A stretch of 64,000 nucleotides of DNA, from positions 1 through 64,000 of the forward strand of contig NZ_BMMH01000019.1 in assembly GCF_014645735.1 (NCBI RefSeq). The letters are read 5' to 3'. Below, piece after piece: positions 43,293 to 52,311 of this stretch. The notes beneath the pieces were generated by a model, which ran no database searches, was not told where the DNA came from, and saw nothing but the letters and a program-made list of their open reading frames with translations. Origin of the DNA: Nocardia jinanensis (GTDB lineage: Bacteria > Actinomycetota > Actinomycetes > Mycobacteriales > Mycobacteriaceae). Each line of letters begins with the position of its first letter. Within the stretch, counting starts at the first letter, position 1. Position numbers and translations under genes: made by a program.

Positions 43293-43513
43293 CCCGCCCT
43301 GCCGGCTGTGTGGTGTGCGGTCGCTTCACCGCGGGTCCATCCGAAGACGAGGTGATCGGAAACCCGGCTTGTTCGGCGGACTGAGCTCCCGACAATGGAA
43401 TCGGAACATTCCGGGCAGCCCGCACACCGCCTTGGCATAGGCTCGACGCGTGGTGCGAGGGTTCCGCCACAGGGAGCGGAAGCGTTCCCCGCAAGAATTC
43501 CGGTCGTCGGACG

Positions 43514-44992
43514 ATGGAGTCACCGGAGCGTCCGCTACCGGAATTGCTCCGCTACGCGACTCCCTCGCCCCGCCGGCCCATCGGCCTGATCGACGATGCC
43601 ATCCAGGATTTCCTGGAGCCGATCGTGATCGAGAGGACAATGAACAGCGCGGGATCACCGGGTCCGACCAACCCGGCTGCGGTTGCGCAAGAGGTGGCGG
43701 CGCGCGCGGCGCGCGCCGTGCTGACAGGCACCTCGGAGGTTGTCCGGAGAGAGCAGGCAATACTCGGTGGGACAAGGCAATCCGCTGACCAGCTCCTCGA
43801 CGGGAACCACAGGGGCAAGGAAATCGTCGACGGCACACAGCATCGATCCGGGCCGGAAAGTACGGCCGGGCGGCGAGGACTGCCCGAGGCCACCGATACC
43901 GCCGGACGTCGGGAATCGTCCGGCGGAGACACACCTGCCCTCTTCGGGAATGGAACGGGAGAGCCTCCGCTGCCGCCCAGGGGCGCCGGATCCGGAGCCG
44001 ATGACGACGAGCCTTCCATGCTCCTGGACCTGGGCGGCCCCGGTTCGCCCGCGCTCCGCGCGAACGCCGACAGCGCCGCCCGGGTGCGGGACGCGCTGAC
44101 CGCGAGGCTGCACGGCTGGTCCTCACCCGGTTACGTCGACGATATCGCGAGCGCGGTCGGCGAGGTGGTCGAGCACGGCCGCGGTACGGTCCGGATCACC
44201 GCGGCGACCTTCGGCCGGCCGGGCGGATCCCGGCTACTCGGTATCCAGGTCACCCACACCGGCGCCAGCCAGGTACGCACGATCTGGGAACTGGACCAGA
44301 CGCCGCGGACAGTGGAGCGGGGACCGGATCCCGCCCCACGACCGGAACGCGAGACAGGGGTCGACGGGGATGACCGGCAGAATCCGATGTGGGGCCGGGA
44401 CGGTGAGGTGGTGAATCAGGACTATCAAAGGGGAGTCAGTGAGATCCGCAGGGCGCTGGACAGACATTTGAGCGACAACTTTCCGTGGCTGACGCCGGAG
44501 CAGATCTACGACGCGAGATTGATCATCTCGGAGCTGTACACGAATTCGGTCACTTATTCGCCCGACCATCGAGCGAATATCGATATCACCGCGCCGGCGG
44601 ACGGTCAGGTGCGGATCTCGGTGAGCAATGCCCTGGCCCCCGGTGCGGCCAGGAATATGGCGGAATGGGTTCCCGACCAGCAGTCCGTCAACCGCCAAGG
44701 GGGCCGGGGCACCCAACTCGCGCACGAACTGAGCGCCGCCTGCGGCCGCGAGCTTCGTTTCGGCACAGACGGTTCGAGTGCCACCCACTGGTTCGAACTC
44801 CACCACTCCGACGGAGCCGACGCCGGCGGCAGCGACCCTGTCATCGATATGAGTGCGTTCGCCGATGATCTGGCGGACCTGGGCGTCGATATCGACAACC
44901 TTCCCTCGCGTAGAGATTCCGGCGGGGCCGGTAGCCCCGCGACGCCCGACGGCGATGTGTCGGCGGAGGATCCAGAAACCGGGAATCGCTGA
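43514..44992 (+). CDS. GHKL (HATPase_c) protein, anti-sigma/RsbW-like, with a second degenerate domain
   Basis: 492 residues. The C-terminal GHKL domain (about 300-440) has an N-box ARLIISELYTNSVTY and a G-box GGRGTQLAHELSAACG, close to RsbW-type serine kinase/anti-sigma proteins. An earlier segment (about 190-270: ARVRDALTARLHGWSSPGYVDDIASAVGEVVEHG) has the same layout but lacks the N-box Asn, so it looks like a degenerate copy. The rest is disordered. ATG 43514 has no good ribosome-binding site; ATG 43640, behind GAGAGGACA, is an equally likely start. No sigma factor or STAS partner is adjacent. The target is unknown. Confidence 0.7.
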   Translation: MESPERPLPELLRYATPSPRRPIGLIDDAIQDFLEPIVIERTMNSAGSPGPTNPAAVAQEVAARAARAVLTGTSEVVRREQAILGGTRQSADQLLDGNHRGKEIVDGTQHRSGPESTAGRRGLPEATDTAGRRESSGGDTPALFGNGTGEPPLPPRGAGSGADDDEPSMLLDLGGPGSPALRANADSAARVRDALTARLHGWSSPGYVDDIASAVGEVVEHGRGTVRITAATFGRPGGSRLLGIQVTHTGASQVRTIWELDQTPRTVERGPDPAPRPERETGVDGDDRQNPMWGRDGEVVNQDYQRGVSEIRRALDRHLSDNFPWLTPEQIYDARLIISELYTNSVTYSPDHRANIDITAPADGQVRISVSNALAPGAARNMAEWVPDQQSVNRQGGRGTQLAHELSAACGRELRFGTDGSSATHWFELHHSDGADAGGSDPVIDMSAFADDLADLGVDIDNLPSRRDSGGAGSPATPDGDVSAEDPETGNR

Positions 44993-45312
44993 TTCGCCGC
45001 GGCCGGCTGGACTCGGATTGCACACCATCGGCCCCGCGGGCCGGGGGGATCGGATATTTCGCCGGCTGAATTCTCCGAGGTCCTCGAACAGGGCCGAACC
45101 GTACCGTGCGGAATTCGCCACTGGGCCGACCCGCGAGAAGCAGGCGAGTCGCTCGGGTCGATTCACACGACGGCGTTGGACAATCGCAGAGGCCGGGACG
45201 TCGGCATCCGAGGAAGAAGGAGCCGACGTCTCCCGGCGTTCGATGCACGATTCGCGATTCCGGACCAGGACGACTTCGCGCGAGCGGGCGCGGCGCAGGA
45301 GGTGACCGCGGC
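44993..45312. other. 320-bp intergenic region before the sugar ABC operon
   Basis: No supported gene; open frames across it are extensions from neighbours. It contains the promoter of the ABC operon and, at its right end, the strong Shine-Dalgarno at 45297-45305. Confidence 0.5.
45297..45305 (+). promoter_or_regulatory. Near-perfect ribosome-binding site AGGAGGTGA
   Basis: Nine-base match to the 16S rRNA anti-Shine-Dalgarno, 7 nt before GTG 45313. It decides the start of the substrate-binding lipoprotein against the longer frame from 45106 and the later GTG 45334. Confidence 0.8.
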
Positions 45313-46635
45313 GTGGTTGAGCGAGGGAGGCCCGTGGGGCGGCGCGAATTCCTGCGCGCCACCGCTGGCGTCGGCGCGGCGCTGGCCCTGCCGGCACTGG
45401 CTGGGTGCGGCAACGACGGTGACGCACTCACGTTCTTCTTCCAGGCCAACCCCGCCGAAGCCGACGGCCGCCGGCGCGTCATCGACGAATTCGCCCGCAG
45501 CCATCCGGATATCCGGGTGCGTACCGTATTGTCCGGCCCCGACCCGATGCAGCAGATGTCCACTTTCTGCGCGGGCGGTAAATGCCCCGACGTGTTGATG
45601 GCGTGGGAACAGACCTATGCCGGTCTCGCCGAGCGGGGCGTCCTGCTGGATCTGAATATCATGCTCGACCGCGATCCGGCCTTCGCCGCCGAGCTGGAGG
45701 CAGAAGGTATCGCGTCGCTGTACGACACCTTCGCTTTCGAGGGCGGGCAATACGCGCTCCCGGAACAGTGGTCGGGAAACTTCCTGTTCTACAACAGGAC
45801 GTTGTTCGACGAGGCCGGACTACGTCCCCCCGCGCGCTGGGAGGACGCGTGGAGCTTCGCCGAATTCCGCGATACCAGCAGCGCTCTCACCGAACGTGAC
45901 CGGTCTGGGGAGATTGCGCAGTGGGGGTTCGTGGACACCTGGGTGCCGTACTATTCGGCCGGCCTCTTCGCCATCAACAACGGCGCCGAATGGGCGAGCC
46001 CGCGCACCGCCCCCGAACGTTCGGCCTTCTCCGGCGATGCTTTCGCCGAGGGCGTCCAGTTCTACGCGGACCTGGCCAACAGATATCACGTGGCCCCCAC
46101 CCCGGCGGATCAGCAGTCGATATCGGCTATGGACCTGTTCACCCAGGGCCGGGCCGCGCTGGCGCTGGGCGGGCACTGGAGATACCGCACCTTCTCCGAT
46201 GCCGACGACCTGGATTTCGACGTCACCGCCCTGCCGTCCGGGTCGGCGATCCGCGGGGCACAGTCGAATATCGGCACGACGGGCCTGGCCATATCCGCCG
46301 GCAGCCGCCACAAAGAGCAGGCGTGGGAGTTCCTGAAATTCGCGGCCGGGCCGGCTGGTCAGGCGCTCATCGCGGAGACCGGCCTGTTCGTGCCGGTTCT
46401 CGAATCCGCGGTGAGATCTGCCGGGTTCGCCGAAGCGCACAGCGATATCGGAAACCTGGACATCCTCATCGAGGGCCCGGCGCATTCCGCGCCCCTGCCG
46501 GTCACGGCCGAGTGGGCACGGATCGATGCGCTGATGGACCGGTACATCGGCCCCGTGCTCCGCGGCGCCACCCCCGCGACATCGCTGGCGAACCGGCTCG
46601 CTCCCGAAGCCGACGAGGTGCTGCGCAACCGATGA
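45313..46635 (+). CDS. Sugar ABC transporter substrate-binding lipoprotein
   Basis: 440 residues of the extracellular solute-binding family 1. N-terminus MVERGRPVGRREFLRATAG then a hydrophobic stretch and lipobox ALAGC: the RRxFL motif suggests export by the Tat route before lipidation. Body motifs are FFFQANPAEADGRRRVIDEFARSHPDIRV, CPDVLMAWEQTYAGLAERGVLLDL, ALPEQWSGNFLFYNRTLFDEAGL and GLAISAGSRHKEQAWEFLKFAAG. It delivers a sugar or polyol to the two permeases that follow. Its stop overlaps the first permease start (ATGA). The substrate is unknown. Confidence 0.9.
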   Translation: MVERGRPVGRREFLRATAGVGAALALPALAGCGNDGDALTFFFQANPAEADGRRRVIDEFARSHPDIRVRTVLSGPDPMQQMSTFCAGGKCPDVLMAWEQTYAGLAERGVLLDLNIMLDRDPAFAAELEAEGIASLYDTFAFEGGQYALPEQWSGNFLFYNRTLFDEAGLRPPARWEDAWSFAEFRDTSSALTERDRSGEIAQWGFVDTWVPYYSAGLFAINNGAEWASPRTAPERSAFSGDAFAEGVQFYADLANRYHVAPTPADQQSISAMDLFTQGRAALALGGHWRYRTFSDADDLDFDVTALPSGSAIRGAQSNIGTTGLAISAGSRHKEQAWEFLKFAAGPAGQALIAETGLFVPVLESAVRSAGFAEAHSDIGNLDILIEGPAHSAPLPVTAEWARIDALMDRYIGPVLRGATPATSLANRLAPEADEVLRNR

Positions 46636-47585
46636 CCACCACCGACGAGATCGCGATCGGGGGCCCTGCGGCACCGAAATCCGCCGCCGCGCCGCGGCGC
46701 TCGGACCTCGCCCGGCGGCAGGCACGGGCGGCGCGGCTGTTCATCGCGCCGAACCTCCTGGCGGTGGCGGTGTTCCTGGTTTTCCCACTGGGATTCTCGC
46801 TCTATCTGAGCTTCCAACAGTGGGATCTGTTCAGTCCGATACGGTTCACCGGCCTGGAGAACTTCCGCCGGCTGCTCACCGCGGATCCGCTGTTCACCAT
46901 CGCGTTGCGCAACACGATCGTCTTCACGCTCGGCACCCTGATCCCCACGGTCGCGATCAGCCTCGTCGTCGCCGCGGCCCTGAACCGGGGAGTCCGGGGA
47001 ACCGGCCTCTTCCGGACGGTCATGTTCCTTCCACTCGCGATATCGAGCGTGGTGATGGCGGTGATCTGGCGTTTCGTCTTCGATACGAACAACGGTCCGC
47101 TCAATACGATGCTCGGCTGGATCGGAATCGATCCCGTGCCCTGGCTGGTCGACCCGCGGTGGGCAATGGTTTCGGTATGCCTGGTCAGCGTCTGGAAAAG
47201 CATCCCGTTCGCCACGATCGTCCTGCTCGCCGCGATGCAGGGTGTCCCGGAGGACCTGTACGAGGCCGCGAAAATCGACGGAGCGGGGCCGATCCGGCGA
47301 TTCGTATCGATCACCGTGCCCTTGATCCGGGGTGCGCTGTCCTTCGTCTTCGTCGTCTCGATCATCGACTCGGTACAGGCGTTCGACCAGATATATGTCC
47401 TCACCGGCGGCCACGGCGGACCGGAGACGGGAACCTATGTCCTCGGCATCATGATCTTCCAGCACGCCTTCGCGTTCGGTGACGCCGGATATGCGTCCGC
47501 GATCGCCTGGCTGATCTTCGTAGTGCTGTTGGCGCTGACCGTCGCGCAACTGTGGTTCGCCCGCAAGAATTCGACGGATCGATGA
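46632..47585 (+). CDS. Sugar ABC transporter permease 1 (MalF-like)
   Basis: 317 residues, six spans. FIAPNLLAVAVFLVFPLGFSLYLSF opens the protein; the coupling motif is VPEDLYEAAKIDGAGPIRRFVSITVPLI (EAA loop). The 35-residue N-terminus is cytoplasmic and Ala/Pro-rich. ATG 46632 overlaps the lipoprotein stop; the longer open frame upstream lies inside that gene. Ends overlapping the second permease. Confidence 0.92.
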   Translation: MTTTDEIAIGGPAAPKSAAAPRRSDLARRQARAARLFIAPNLLAVAVFLVFPLGFSLYLSFQQWDLFSPIRFTGLENFRRLLTADPLFTIALRNTIVFTLGTLIPTVAISLVVAAALNRGVRGTGLFRTVMFLPLAISSVVMAVIWRFVFDTNNGPLNTMLGWIGIDPVPWLVDPRWAMVSVCLVSVWKSIPFATIVLLAAMQGVPEDLYEAAKIDGAGPIRRFVSITVPLIRGALSFVFVVSIIDSVQAFDQIYVLTGGHGGPETGTYVLGIMIFQHAFAFGDAGYASAIAWLIFVVLLALTVAQLWFARKNSTDR

Positions 47586-48433
47586 CGGCGACACCGGCGC
47601 GGCGCTGGAGAACCCGCGCCCTGGTCCGGGCCGCGGTGCTCTATCTCGCGCTCATCGCGATGGCGTGGTGCGCGCTGCTTCCCATTCTGTGGGCGCTGGC
47701 GGGTTCGGTGAAGAAACAATCCGAAGTCACCACACCGGCCCTGCTCCCGGAAGATCCGCAGTGGTCCAACTACAGCACTGTTTTCCAGGAGATGCCGTTC
47801 GGCCGGATGTTCCTCAACACGATCCTCTACGCCGGATGTATCACGGCAGGTCAGGTCTTCTTCTGCTCGCTGGCCGGATATGCGTTCGCCCGGCTGCGCT
47901 TCCCCGGACGCGATGTCCTGTTCGTGGCCTACCTGGCCACGCTCATGGTCCCACTCACGGTGACCGTTGTTCCGCAGTTCATCCTCATCCGCATGCTGGG
48001 CTGGACGGATACGCCCTGGGCATTGATCGTGCCGGGTCTGTTCGGCAGCGCATTCGGGACCTATCTGATGCGGCAGTTCTTCCGCGCCCTGCCCGTCGAA
48101 CTCGAAGAGGCCGCCATTATCGACGGCTGCTCGCCGTGGCAGGTCTACCGGCGGGTGCTGCTGCCCAACGCCAAGCCGGCGGTCATGGTTCTGGCCGTCC
48201 TCACCTGGGTGAACGTATGGAACGATTTCCTGTGGCCGTTGGTGATGATCCAACGCCAGGATATTTCCACCGTCACCCTCGGACTGGTGTGGATGCAGGG
48301 ACAGTACGTCTCGAACTGGCCGGTGCTGATGGCCGCGTCCATGCTGATCCTGCTGCCGCTGGTGATCGTGTACGCCCTCGCGCAGAAGGCATTCATCCGG
48401 GGTGTCACCCTGTCCGGAATCGGTGGACGGTGA
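47582..48433 (+). CDS. Sugar ABC transporter permease 2 (MalG-like)
   Basis: 283 residues, six spans, EAA loop LPVELEEAAIIDGCSPWQVYRRVLLPNAKP and the usual early segment WALAGSVKKQSEV. ATG 47582 overlaps the upstream stop (ATGA). No ATP-binding subunit follows, so a shared MsiK-type ATPase encoded elsewhere is likely, as is common for actinobacterial sugar importers. Confidence 0.92.
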   Translation: MTATPARRWRTRALVRAAVLYLALIAMAWCALLPILWALAGSVKKQSEVTTPALLPEDPQWSNYSTVFQEMPFGRMFLNTILYAGCITAGQVFFCSLAGYAFARLRFPGRDVLFVAYLATLMVPLTVTVVPQFILIRMLGWTDTPWALIVPGLFGSAFGTYLMRQFFRALPVELEEAAIIDGCSPWQVYRRVLLPNAKPAVMVLAVLTWVNVWNDFLWPLVMIQRQDISTVTLGLVWMQGQYVSNWPVLMAASMLILLPLVIVYALAQKAFIRGVTLSGIGGR

Positions 48434-48574
48434 CGAATCGGCCGTGTGAACGTGTCCGCACCGGCACGCGGTACCCGGCTGTGGACGAAGCCGCGCTCTC
48501 GGCCGGCGGCCGCCACCTGGTCTGAGACACAGCAGTATCCGATCCGAACCGGCCCGTACCCGAGGAGTGACGGA

Positions 48575-48709
48575 CTATCTTCGTCCCGGGCTGGAATCCA
48601 TGTAGAAAGTATCTACATAGATCTCTTCGACATAGATCATCTGTGCGAGAGGGTCGGTCGACCTGGCGAGAATCCCGAGGTCGCGGAGAGTTCGCTGAGT
48701 CTTCCGCAC
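48575..48709 (-). CDS. Candidate 44-residue peptide (possible RiPP-like precursor)
   Basis: From GTG 48709 the frame reads MRKTQRTLRDLGILARST, then DPLAQMIYVEEIYVDTFYMD and SSPGRR. It has a basic leader-like half and an acidic, Tyr-rich C-terminal half. An AAGG lies 12-14 nt upstream, a weak ribosome-binding site; an internal ATG gives 21 residues. It is on the same strand as the mycofactocin genes but beyond the hairpin at 48901-48933, so it would need its own promoter. Its 3' end coincides with an AT-rich dyad, so the Tyr-rich coding may be a by-product of that DNA. Not a recognised family. Confidence 0.3.
   Translation of the reverse strand: MRKTQRTLRDLGILARSTDPLAQMIYVEEIYVDTFYMDSSPGRR
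48600..48618. promoter_or_regulatory. AT-rich dyad ATGTAGA-AAGTA-TCTACAT
   Basis: Perfect 7-bp arms around 5 bases, in a short AT-rich patch within very GC-rich DNA. It overlaps a direct repeat of ACATAGATC at 48615-48623 and 48630-48638. Candidate operator; bound factor unknown. Confidence 0.5.
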
Positions 48710-48900
48710 CGGCGCCGTACCTTCCCCGAGTCCGGCGCCGGGTGCGGATTCCCGGGTGGCCGGATCACGTTGCCGCAGCGGGCCACCCGAGGGACCAGAG
48801 TACAAGCTCGCGGCCCGATTCCCGGGAGATCCGCCCGGGGTGTCGAAAATGGGGATGCAATATTGCGCGGTGCCGCTTGATATTTCGACCCGTCGACCCC

Positions 48901-48933
48901 GGTGAGCTGTATCCCCGACCGATACAGCTCACC
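48901..48933. terminator. Perfect 12-bp hairpin downstream of mftG
   Basis: GGTGAGCTGTAT (48901-48912) pairs perfectly with ATACAGCTCACC (48922-48933) across 9 nt. It lies about 330 bp past the mftG stop and is the most likely end of the mft transcript. It could act from either direction. Confidence 0.65.
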
Positions 48934-49258
48934 TACCACACCGGTTGTCCCGGCGCAGGCGAATGAAGCACGCCGATAGCAGACGGCTATACCTCGGTGC
49001 CGGCAATTCGCGAACGGGCGGATGGCGGTATCCGGACCGCCCGTTACGGGTGGCCGGAGGTCCGCCCGGCGAATCGCACCGGTGGAAAGTACCGCACCGG
49101 CCAAAGGCGCGCCAGTGGGGAAACAGGAGGCATCACGCGGCGCCGGGCACCCGTCCGCAAGCGGTTCGCCACCGATTAGCGCGACATCGAATGCCCAATG
49201 TATCGAATACTGTTCCGGCACACCCGCGCCGGACCCACCGGCCGTTTCCGGCGCGAAT

Positions 49259-50716
49259 TCAGCGCAGCTCGGTGGCGGCCCGTTCCGCCAGCAGCACGAC
49301 CGTCGCCTGCGGACCCCGGCTCAGCGGAACCGGAACCACCGAGAGGTCCACGACCGACAGCCCCTCCACGCCGTGCACCCGGAACCGCGCGTCGACCACC
49401 GCGCGCGGATCGTCCGCGCGACCCATCCGGCAGGTGCCCGCGAGATGCTGCGAGGTACCGAGCCGATCCAGCAGCCACCGGTCCGAGATCGGACCGGTTC
49501 CTCCGACCGGTTCGGCATTCATGGCCTCGAGGATCTGCCCGGTCAGTTCCACCGCATCGCGCAGCCGGTCCCGGTCGCTACCGGTTTCGAGGTATCCGTG
49601 TTCGATCCGGGGAGCGGACAGCGGATCAGCGGTGGTCAGCCGGATACCGCCGGCGCTGGTGGGTCGCATCAGCGTCACGCCCATCCGGTATGCACCCGGC
49701 GTGAACGCGACCGTATAGGGCCGGATCTCGATATCGTCGAATTCCAGGACGTATTCGAGCGGAACGGAACGGCCTTCGGGGGCCGGATGCCGGTAGTCGA
49801 TCCCGATCTCCGGATGATCGGTGAACCAGCGGCCGACGGGCGCTTCGGCGATCACCGGGATATCCAGTGCCGCCGACTGCGCGACCGGCCCGATACCGGA
49901 ACGAAGCAGCAGCGCCGCCGATTCGATCGCGCCCGCGCACAACACCACCCGCTCGGCCCGGATCGTCTCCGGCTCGCCGGCGGTCAGGCAGTCGACACCC
50001 GTCACCCGGCTACCCCGGAAACACAGCCGGGTCACCACGGTCTCCCCCCGCACGGTCAGGTTGGGGCGCGACAGCGCGGGCAGCAGATAGGAATGCGCGG
50101 GCCCTATCCGGTGACGCCGCCCGGACGCGTCGGGTGGCCCGACCGTGCACGGGACCGGACCGACGCCCGATTCGGGACCGCCGGGCAGTGCGTTCCAGTC
50201 GGCCACCTCACCGAACCCGAGATCCCGGCAGGCCGCGCCGAACTCCTGCACCAACGGGGTGGGCCGCGCGGTCCGGCGCACCGGAACCGGCCCCGCCCGG
50301 CCGTGCCCGGGATGATCCCCGTAGTCGTGATCGTTTTCCAGCGCGCGGAAATAGGGCAGCGCCGACTCGAAATCCCACGACCGGCTGCCGGTCTCCCGGC
50401 TCCAGGCCGTGAAATCCCGGGCCGCGGCCCGGATGAAATAGGAGCCGTTCACCGATCCGGAACCGCCGATTCCGCGCCCGCGCACGATGGTGCCCGGCCG
50501 GTCCGGGGTGAGCGCCACGGAGTACCGCCACAGCCAGGACGCCCGGTCACCGAGCGGCAGGTCCGCGCTATCGGCCAATTCCGGTGGGAAATCATCGGTG
50601 CCGGCCCAGTGACTGCCCGCCTCGACGACCCGCACAGTATGCCCCGGATCCTCGCTGAGCCGGGCGGCCAGTACGCATCCGGCGGTACCGGCACCGATGA
50701 TCAGCGTGTCCACCAC
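49259..50716 (-). CDS. mftG: MftG, mycofactocin-system GMC oxidoreductase
   Basis: 485-residue GMC flavoprotein. N-terminal FAD loop VDTLIIGAGTAGCVLAARLSE, GMC signature region TIVRGRGIGGSGSVNGSYFIRA, VLCAGAIESAALLLRSGIGP, and the C-terminal active site GTSQHLAGTCRMGRADDPRAVVD with the catalytic His. MftG is reported to reoxidise mycofactocinol and pass electrons towards the respiratory chain. Assigned by similarity plus its place at the end of the mft gene order. It starts GTG 50716 (second GTG 50713 also possible), 15 bp after mftF. Confidence 0.88.
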   Translation of the reverse strand: MVDTLIIGAGTAGCVLAARLSEDPGHTVRVVEAGSHWAGTDDFPPELADSADLPLGDRASWLWRYSVALTPDRPGTIVRGRGIGGSGSVNGSYFIRAAARDFTAWSRETGSRSWDFESALPYFRALENDHDYGDHPGHGRAGPVPVRRTARPTPLVQEFGAACRDLGFGEVADWNALPGGPESGVGPVPCTVGPPDASGRRHRIGPAHSYLLPALSRPNLTVRGETVVTRLCFRGSRVTGVDCLTAGEPETIRAERVVLCAGAIESAALLLRSGIGPVAQSAALDIPVIAEAPVGRWFTDHPEIGIDYRHPAPEGRSVPLEYVLEFDDIEIRPYTVAFTPGAYRMGVTLMRPTSAGGIRLTTADPLSAPRIEHGYLETGSDRDRLRDAVELTGQILEAMNAEPVGGTGPISDRWLLDRLGTSQHLAGTCRMGRADDPRAVVDARFRVHGVEGLSVVDLSVVPVPLSRGPQATVVLLAERAATELR

Positions 50717-50731
50717 GGATTATCGCTCGGA

Positions 50732-52168
50732 CTACTGGGGCGGGGCGGTCGGCTTCAGGGCCGCGAGGCTCCCGGCCCGGAACGCGCCCAGCCACAGACC
50801 GGTGCCGTAGCCGATATCGTCGACCCGCCGGAACGCGATATAACGCAGTGGATCCAGCCCGCCCGGTTCTCGATGGGTGTACCAGTCGACCGCCCCTTCG
50901 GCCACCGCGAGCGACACCGCTATCCGCCGGATCCGGCGGGAGAACAGCATGGCGGCCACGGTTATCGGCCAGTAGTGGCGGCACATGGCCGAGGCGATAC
51001 GCCACAGTCCGGCGAAGAATCCGCGCGCCACATAGATCGCCGCGACACCGGTCGGGTTGTCGACACCGGCGAACGCGCGGCGCAACCGGCGCAGCGGCAG
51101 CAGCAGGGTGAGCCCCGCGCCCAGCGCACCCCACCGGGTGCGGGTCGCGAGCAGCAGCACCGCCGCCGCGGTCCATTTCGGGACCTGCAGCGGCGACACC
51201 ATGCCCGCGTGCCGTTCGCTGAGCGGGGCGGCGCCGGTGCCGTAGAACTGTTTGCGCCGGAACCAGTCCCGGAACGAGACCCGATGATCGTGGGCCACAT
51301 GGGCGGCCGGTTCGTACCGTGCCCGCCAACCCGAGCGTTCGAGGCGCCAGCACAGGTCCACATCCTCGGCGACCTGCATGGTTTCGTCGAACCCGCCTTC
51401 GGCTTCCAGCACCGAACGGCGCACCAGCAGGGCCGCGCTGGGCACATACGAGACGACCCCGCGCGATTGCACCGCCGATTCGCGCCGGCCCAGGTCCAGC
51501 GAGGAGCGGGTGTGCTCGTAACGGGCCAGCGTATTGGACTCCGGGTCCAGCGCCACGATCCGCGGCGCGACCAGCGCGACCTGGGGGTCGCTGAAATGGC
51601 CGAGCATCACTTCGAGCCAGCCGCTGCGCGGTACCACGTCGGAATCGAGGAAGGCGACGAACTGGGTTGTCGCGGCGCGCAGCCCGGTGTTGCGGGCGGC
51701 GGCCGGGCCGCGGCTCCGTTCGTGGCGCAGAACTTTCACTCGGCAGCGGCCGGTGTGCTCGTCGGCGATCCGCACTTCGTTATCGGAACCGTCGTCCACG
51801 ACGATCACGGTATGACCGCGCAGCGCGGCCAGCAGCCGATCCAGGCCGACCGGATTGTTGCGCAACGGGACGATGATCGTCACATCCTCCGGCGACGGCA
51901 ACAGCCGCGGCCGCGGATTGGCCACCCCCGAATCCAGTAGCCGTCTGGCAACCACCGCCGATTGCGGGCTGTTCACCTCGAGATAGCCGTCGCCGATCAT
52001 TTCGGCGGCCTCGGGAGCCAAGCGCAGCAACCGGGCAGGTGAACCTCCGATAAGGATTCGACCCCCCGAGTATGCGCGTACCCGTGGGTCGATCCGCACC
52101 CCGAATCCGTCGGGCAGGCGATCATTGCGCATTCCACGGATGGTAACTGCCGATTCGATACGAGACAT
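50732..52168 (-). CDS. mftF: MftF, mycofactocin glycosyltransferase
   Basis: 478 residues. N-terminal PqqD-like segment (about 20-85: GVRIDPRVRAYSGGRILIGGSPARLLRLAPEAAEMI), a GT2 domain (about 95-300) with VTIIVPLRNNPVGLDRLLAALRG, VIVVDDGSDNE, FVAFLDSDVVPRSGWLEVML and EDVDLCWRLERSGWRARYEP, and a hydrophobic C-terminal part that probably contacts the membrane. It adds beta-1,4-linked glucoses to mycofactocin. In the usual order it follows mftE; here it follows mftC across a 157-bp gap. ATG 52168 has no strong ribosome-binding site. Confidence 0.9.
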   Translation of the reverse strand: MSRIESAVTIRGMRNDRLPDGFGVRIDPRVRAYSGGRILIGGSPARLLRLAPEAAEMIGDGYLEVNSPQSAVVARRLLDSGVANPRPRLLPSPEDVTIIVPLRNNPVGLDRLLAALRGHTVIVVDDGSDNEVRIADEHTGRCRVKVLRHERSRGPAAARNTGLRAATTQFVAFLDSDVVPRSGWLEVMLGHFSDPQVALVAPRIVALDPESNTLARYEHTRSSLDLGRRESAVQSRGVVSYVPSAALLVRRSVLEAEGGFDETMQVAEDVDLCWRLERSGWRARYEPAAHVAHDHRVSFRDWFRRKQFYGTGAAPLSERHAGMVSPLQVPKWTAAAVLLLATRTRWGALGAGLTLLLPLRRLRRAFAGVDNPTGVAAIYVARGFFAGLWRIASAMCRHYWPITVAAMLFSRRIRRIAVSLAVAEGAVDWYTHREPGGLDPLRYIAFRRVDDIGYGTGLWLGAFRAGSLAALKPTAPPQ

Positions 52169-52269
52169 CAGCAGTCCGGGAAAAAGTGTTTCGATCCGAA
52201 GAAATTGCCGGAACTACCGTGAGTACCAGCATGAAATGGATCACCGGAGCCGTTGCGCGGATATGGAAA

Positions 52270-52311
52270 ACCGCTCGGAGCAACAGCCTGGCTATCGCCG
52301 CTCCGAGCGGT
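52270..52311. terminator. Strong hairpin between mftC and mftF, at the place of missing mftD/mftE
   Basis: ACCGCTCGGAGC (52270-52281) pairs perfectly with GCTCCGAGCGGT (52300-52311); 18-nt loop. It begins just past the mftBC stop at 52326. It may terminate or attenuate the transcript before mftF, or be a repeat left at a deletion site. Confidence 0.6.

Larger units (their letters stand above)
48434..49258. other. About 825-bp region between the ABC operon and mftG
   Basis: It contains a candidate 44-codon ORF (48575-48709, minus), an AT-rich dyad and direct repeats at 48600-48638, and a strong hairpin at 48901-48933. The rest shows open GC-rich frames on both strands without ribosome-binding sites or recognisable protein. 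Confidence 0.5.

Noticed and set aside
44993..45312. Start of the ABC lipoprotein at 45106
   Set aside because: The extra 69 residues are Arg/Gly-rich and not a signal peptide; AGGAGGTGA at 45297 clearly sets GTG 45313.
48575..48638. Reading the Tyr-rich peptide end as a second mycofactocin precursor
   Set aside because: It lacks the invariant IDGMCGVY ending; only a loose acidic/hydrophobic resemblance remains.
49022..51940. Plus-strand open frame of 972 codons across mftG and mftF
   Set aside because: Antisense to two well-recognised genes; no domain and no ribosome-binding site.
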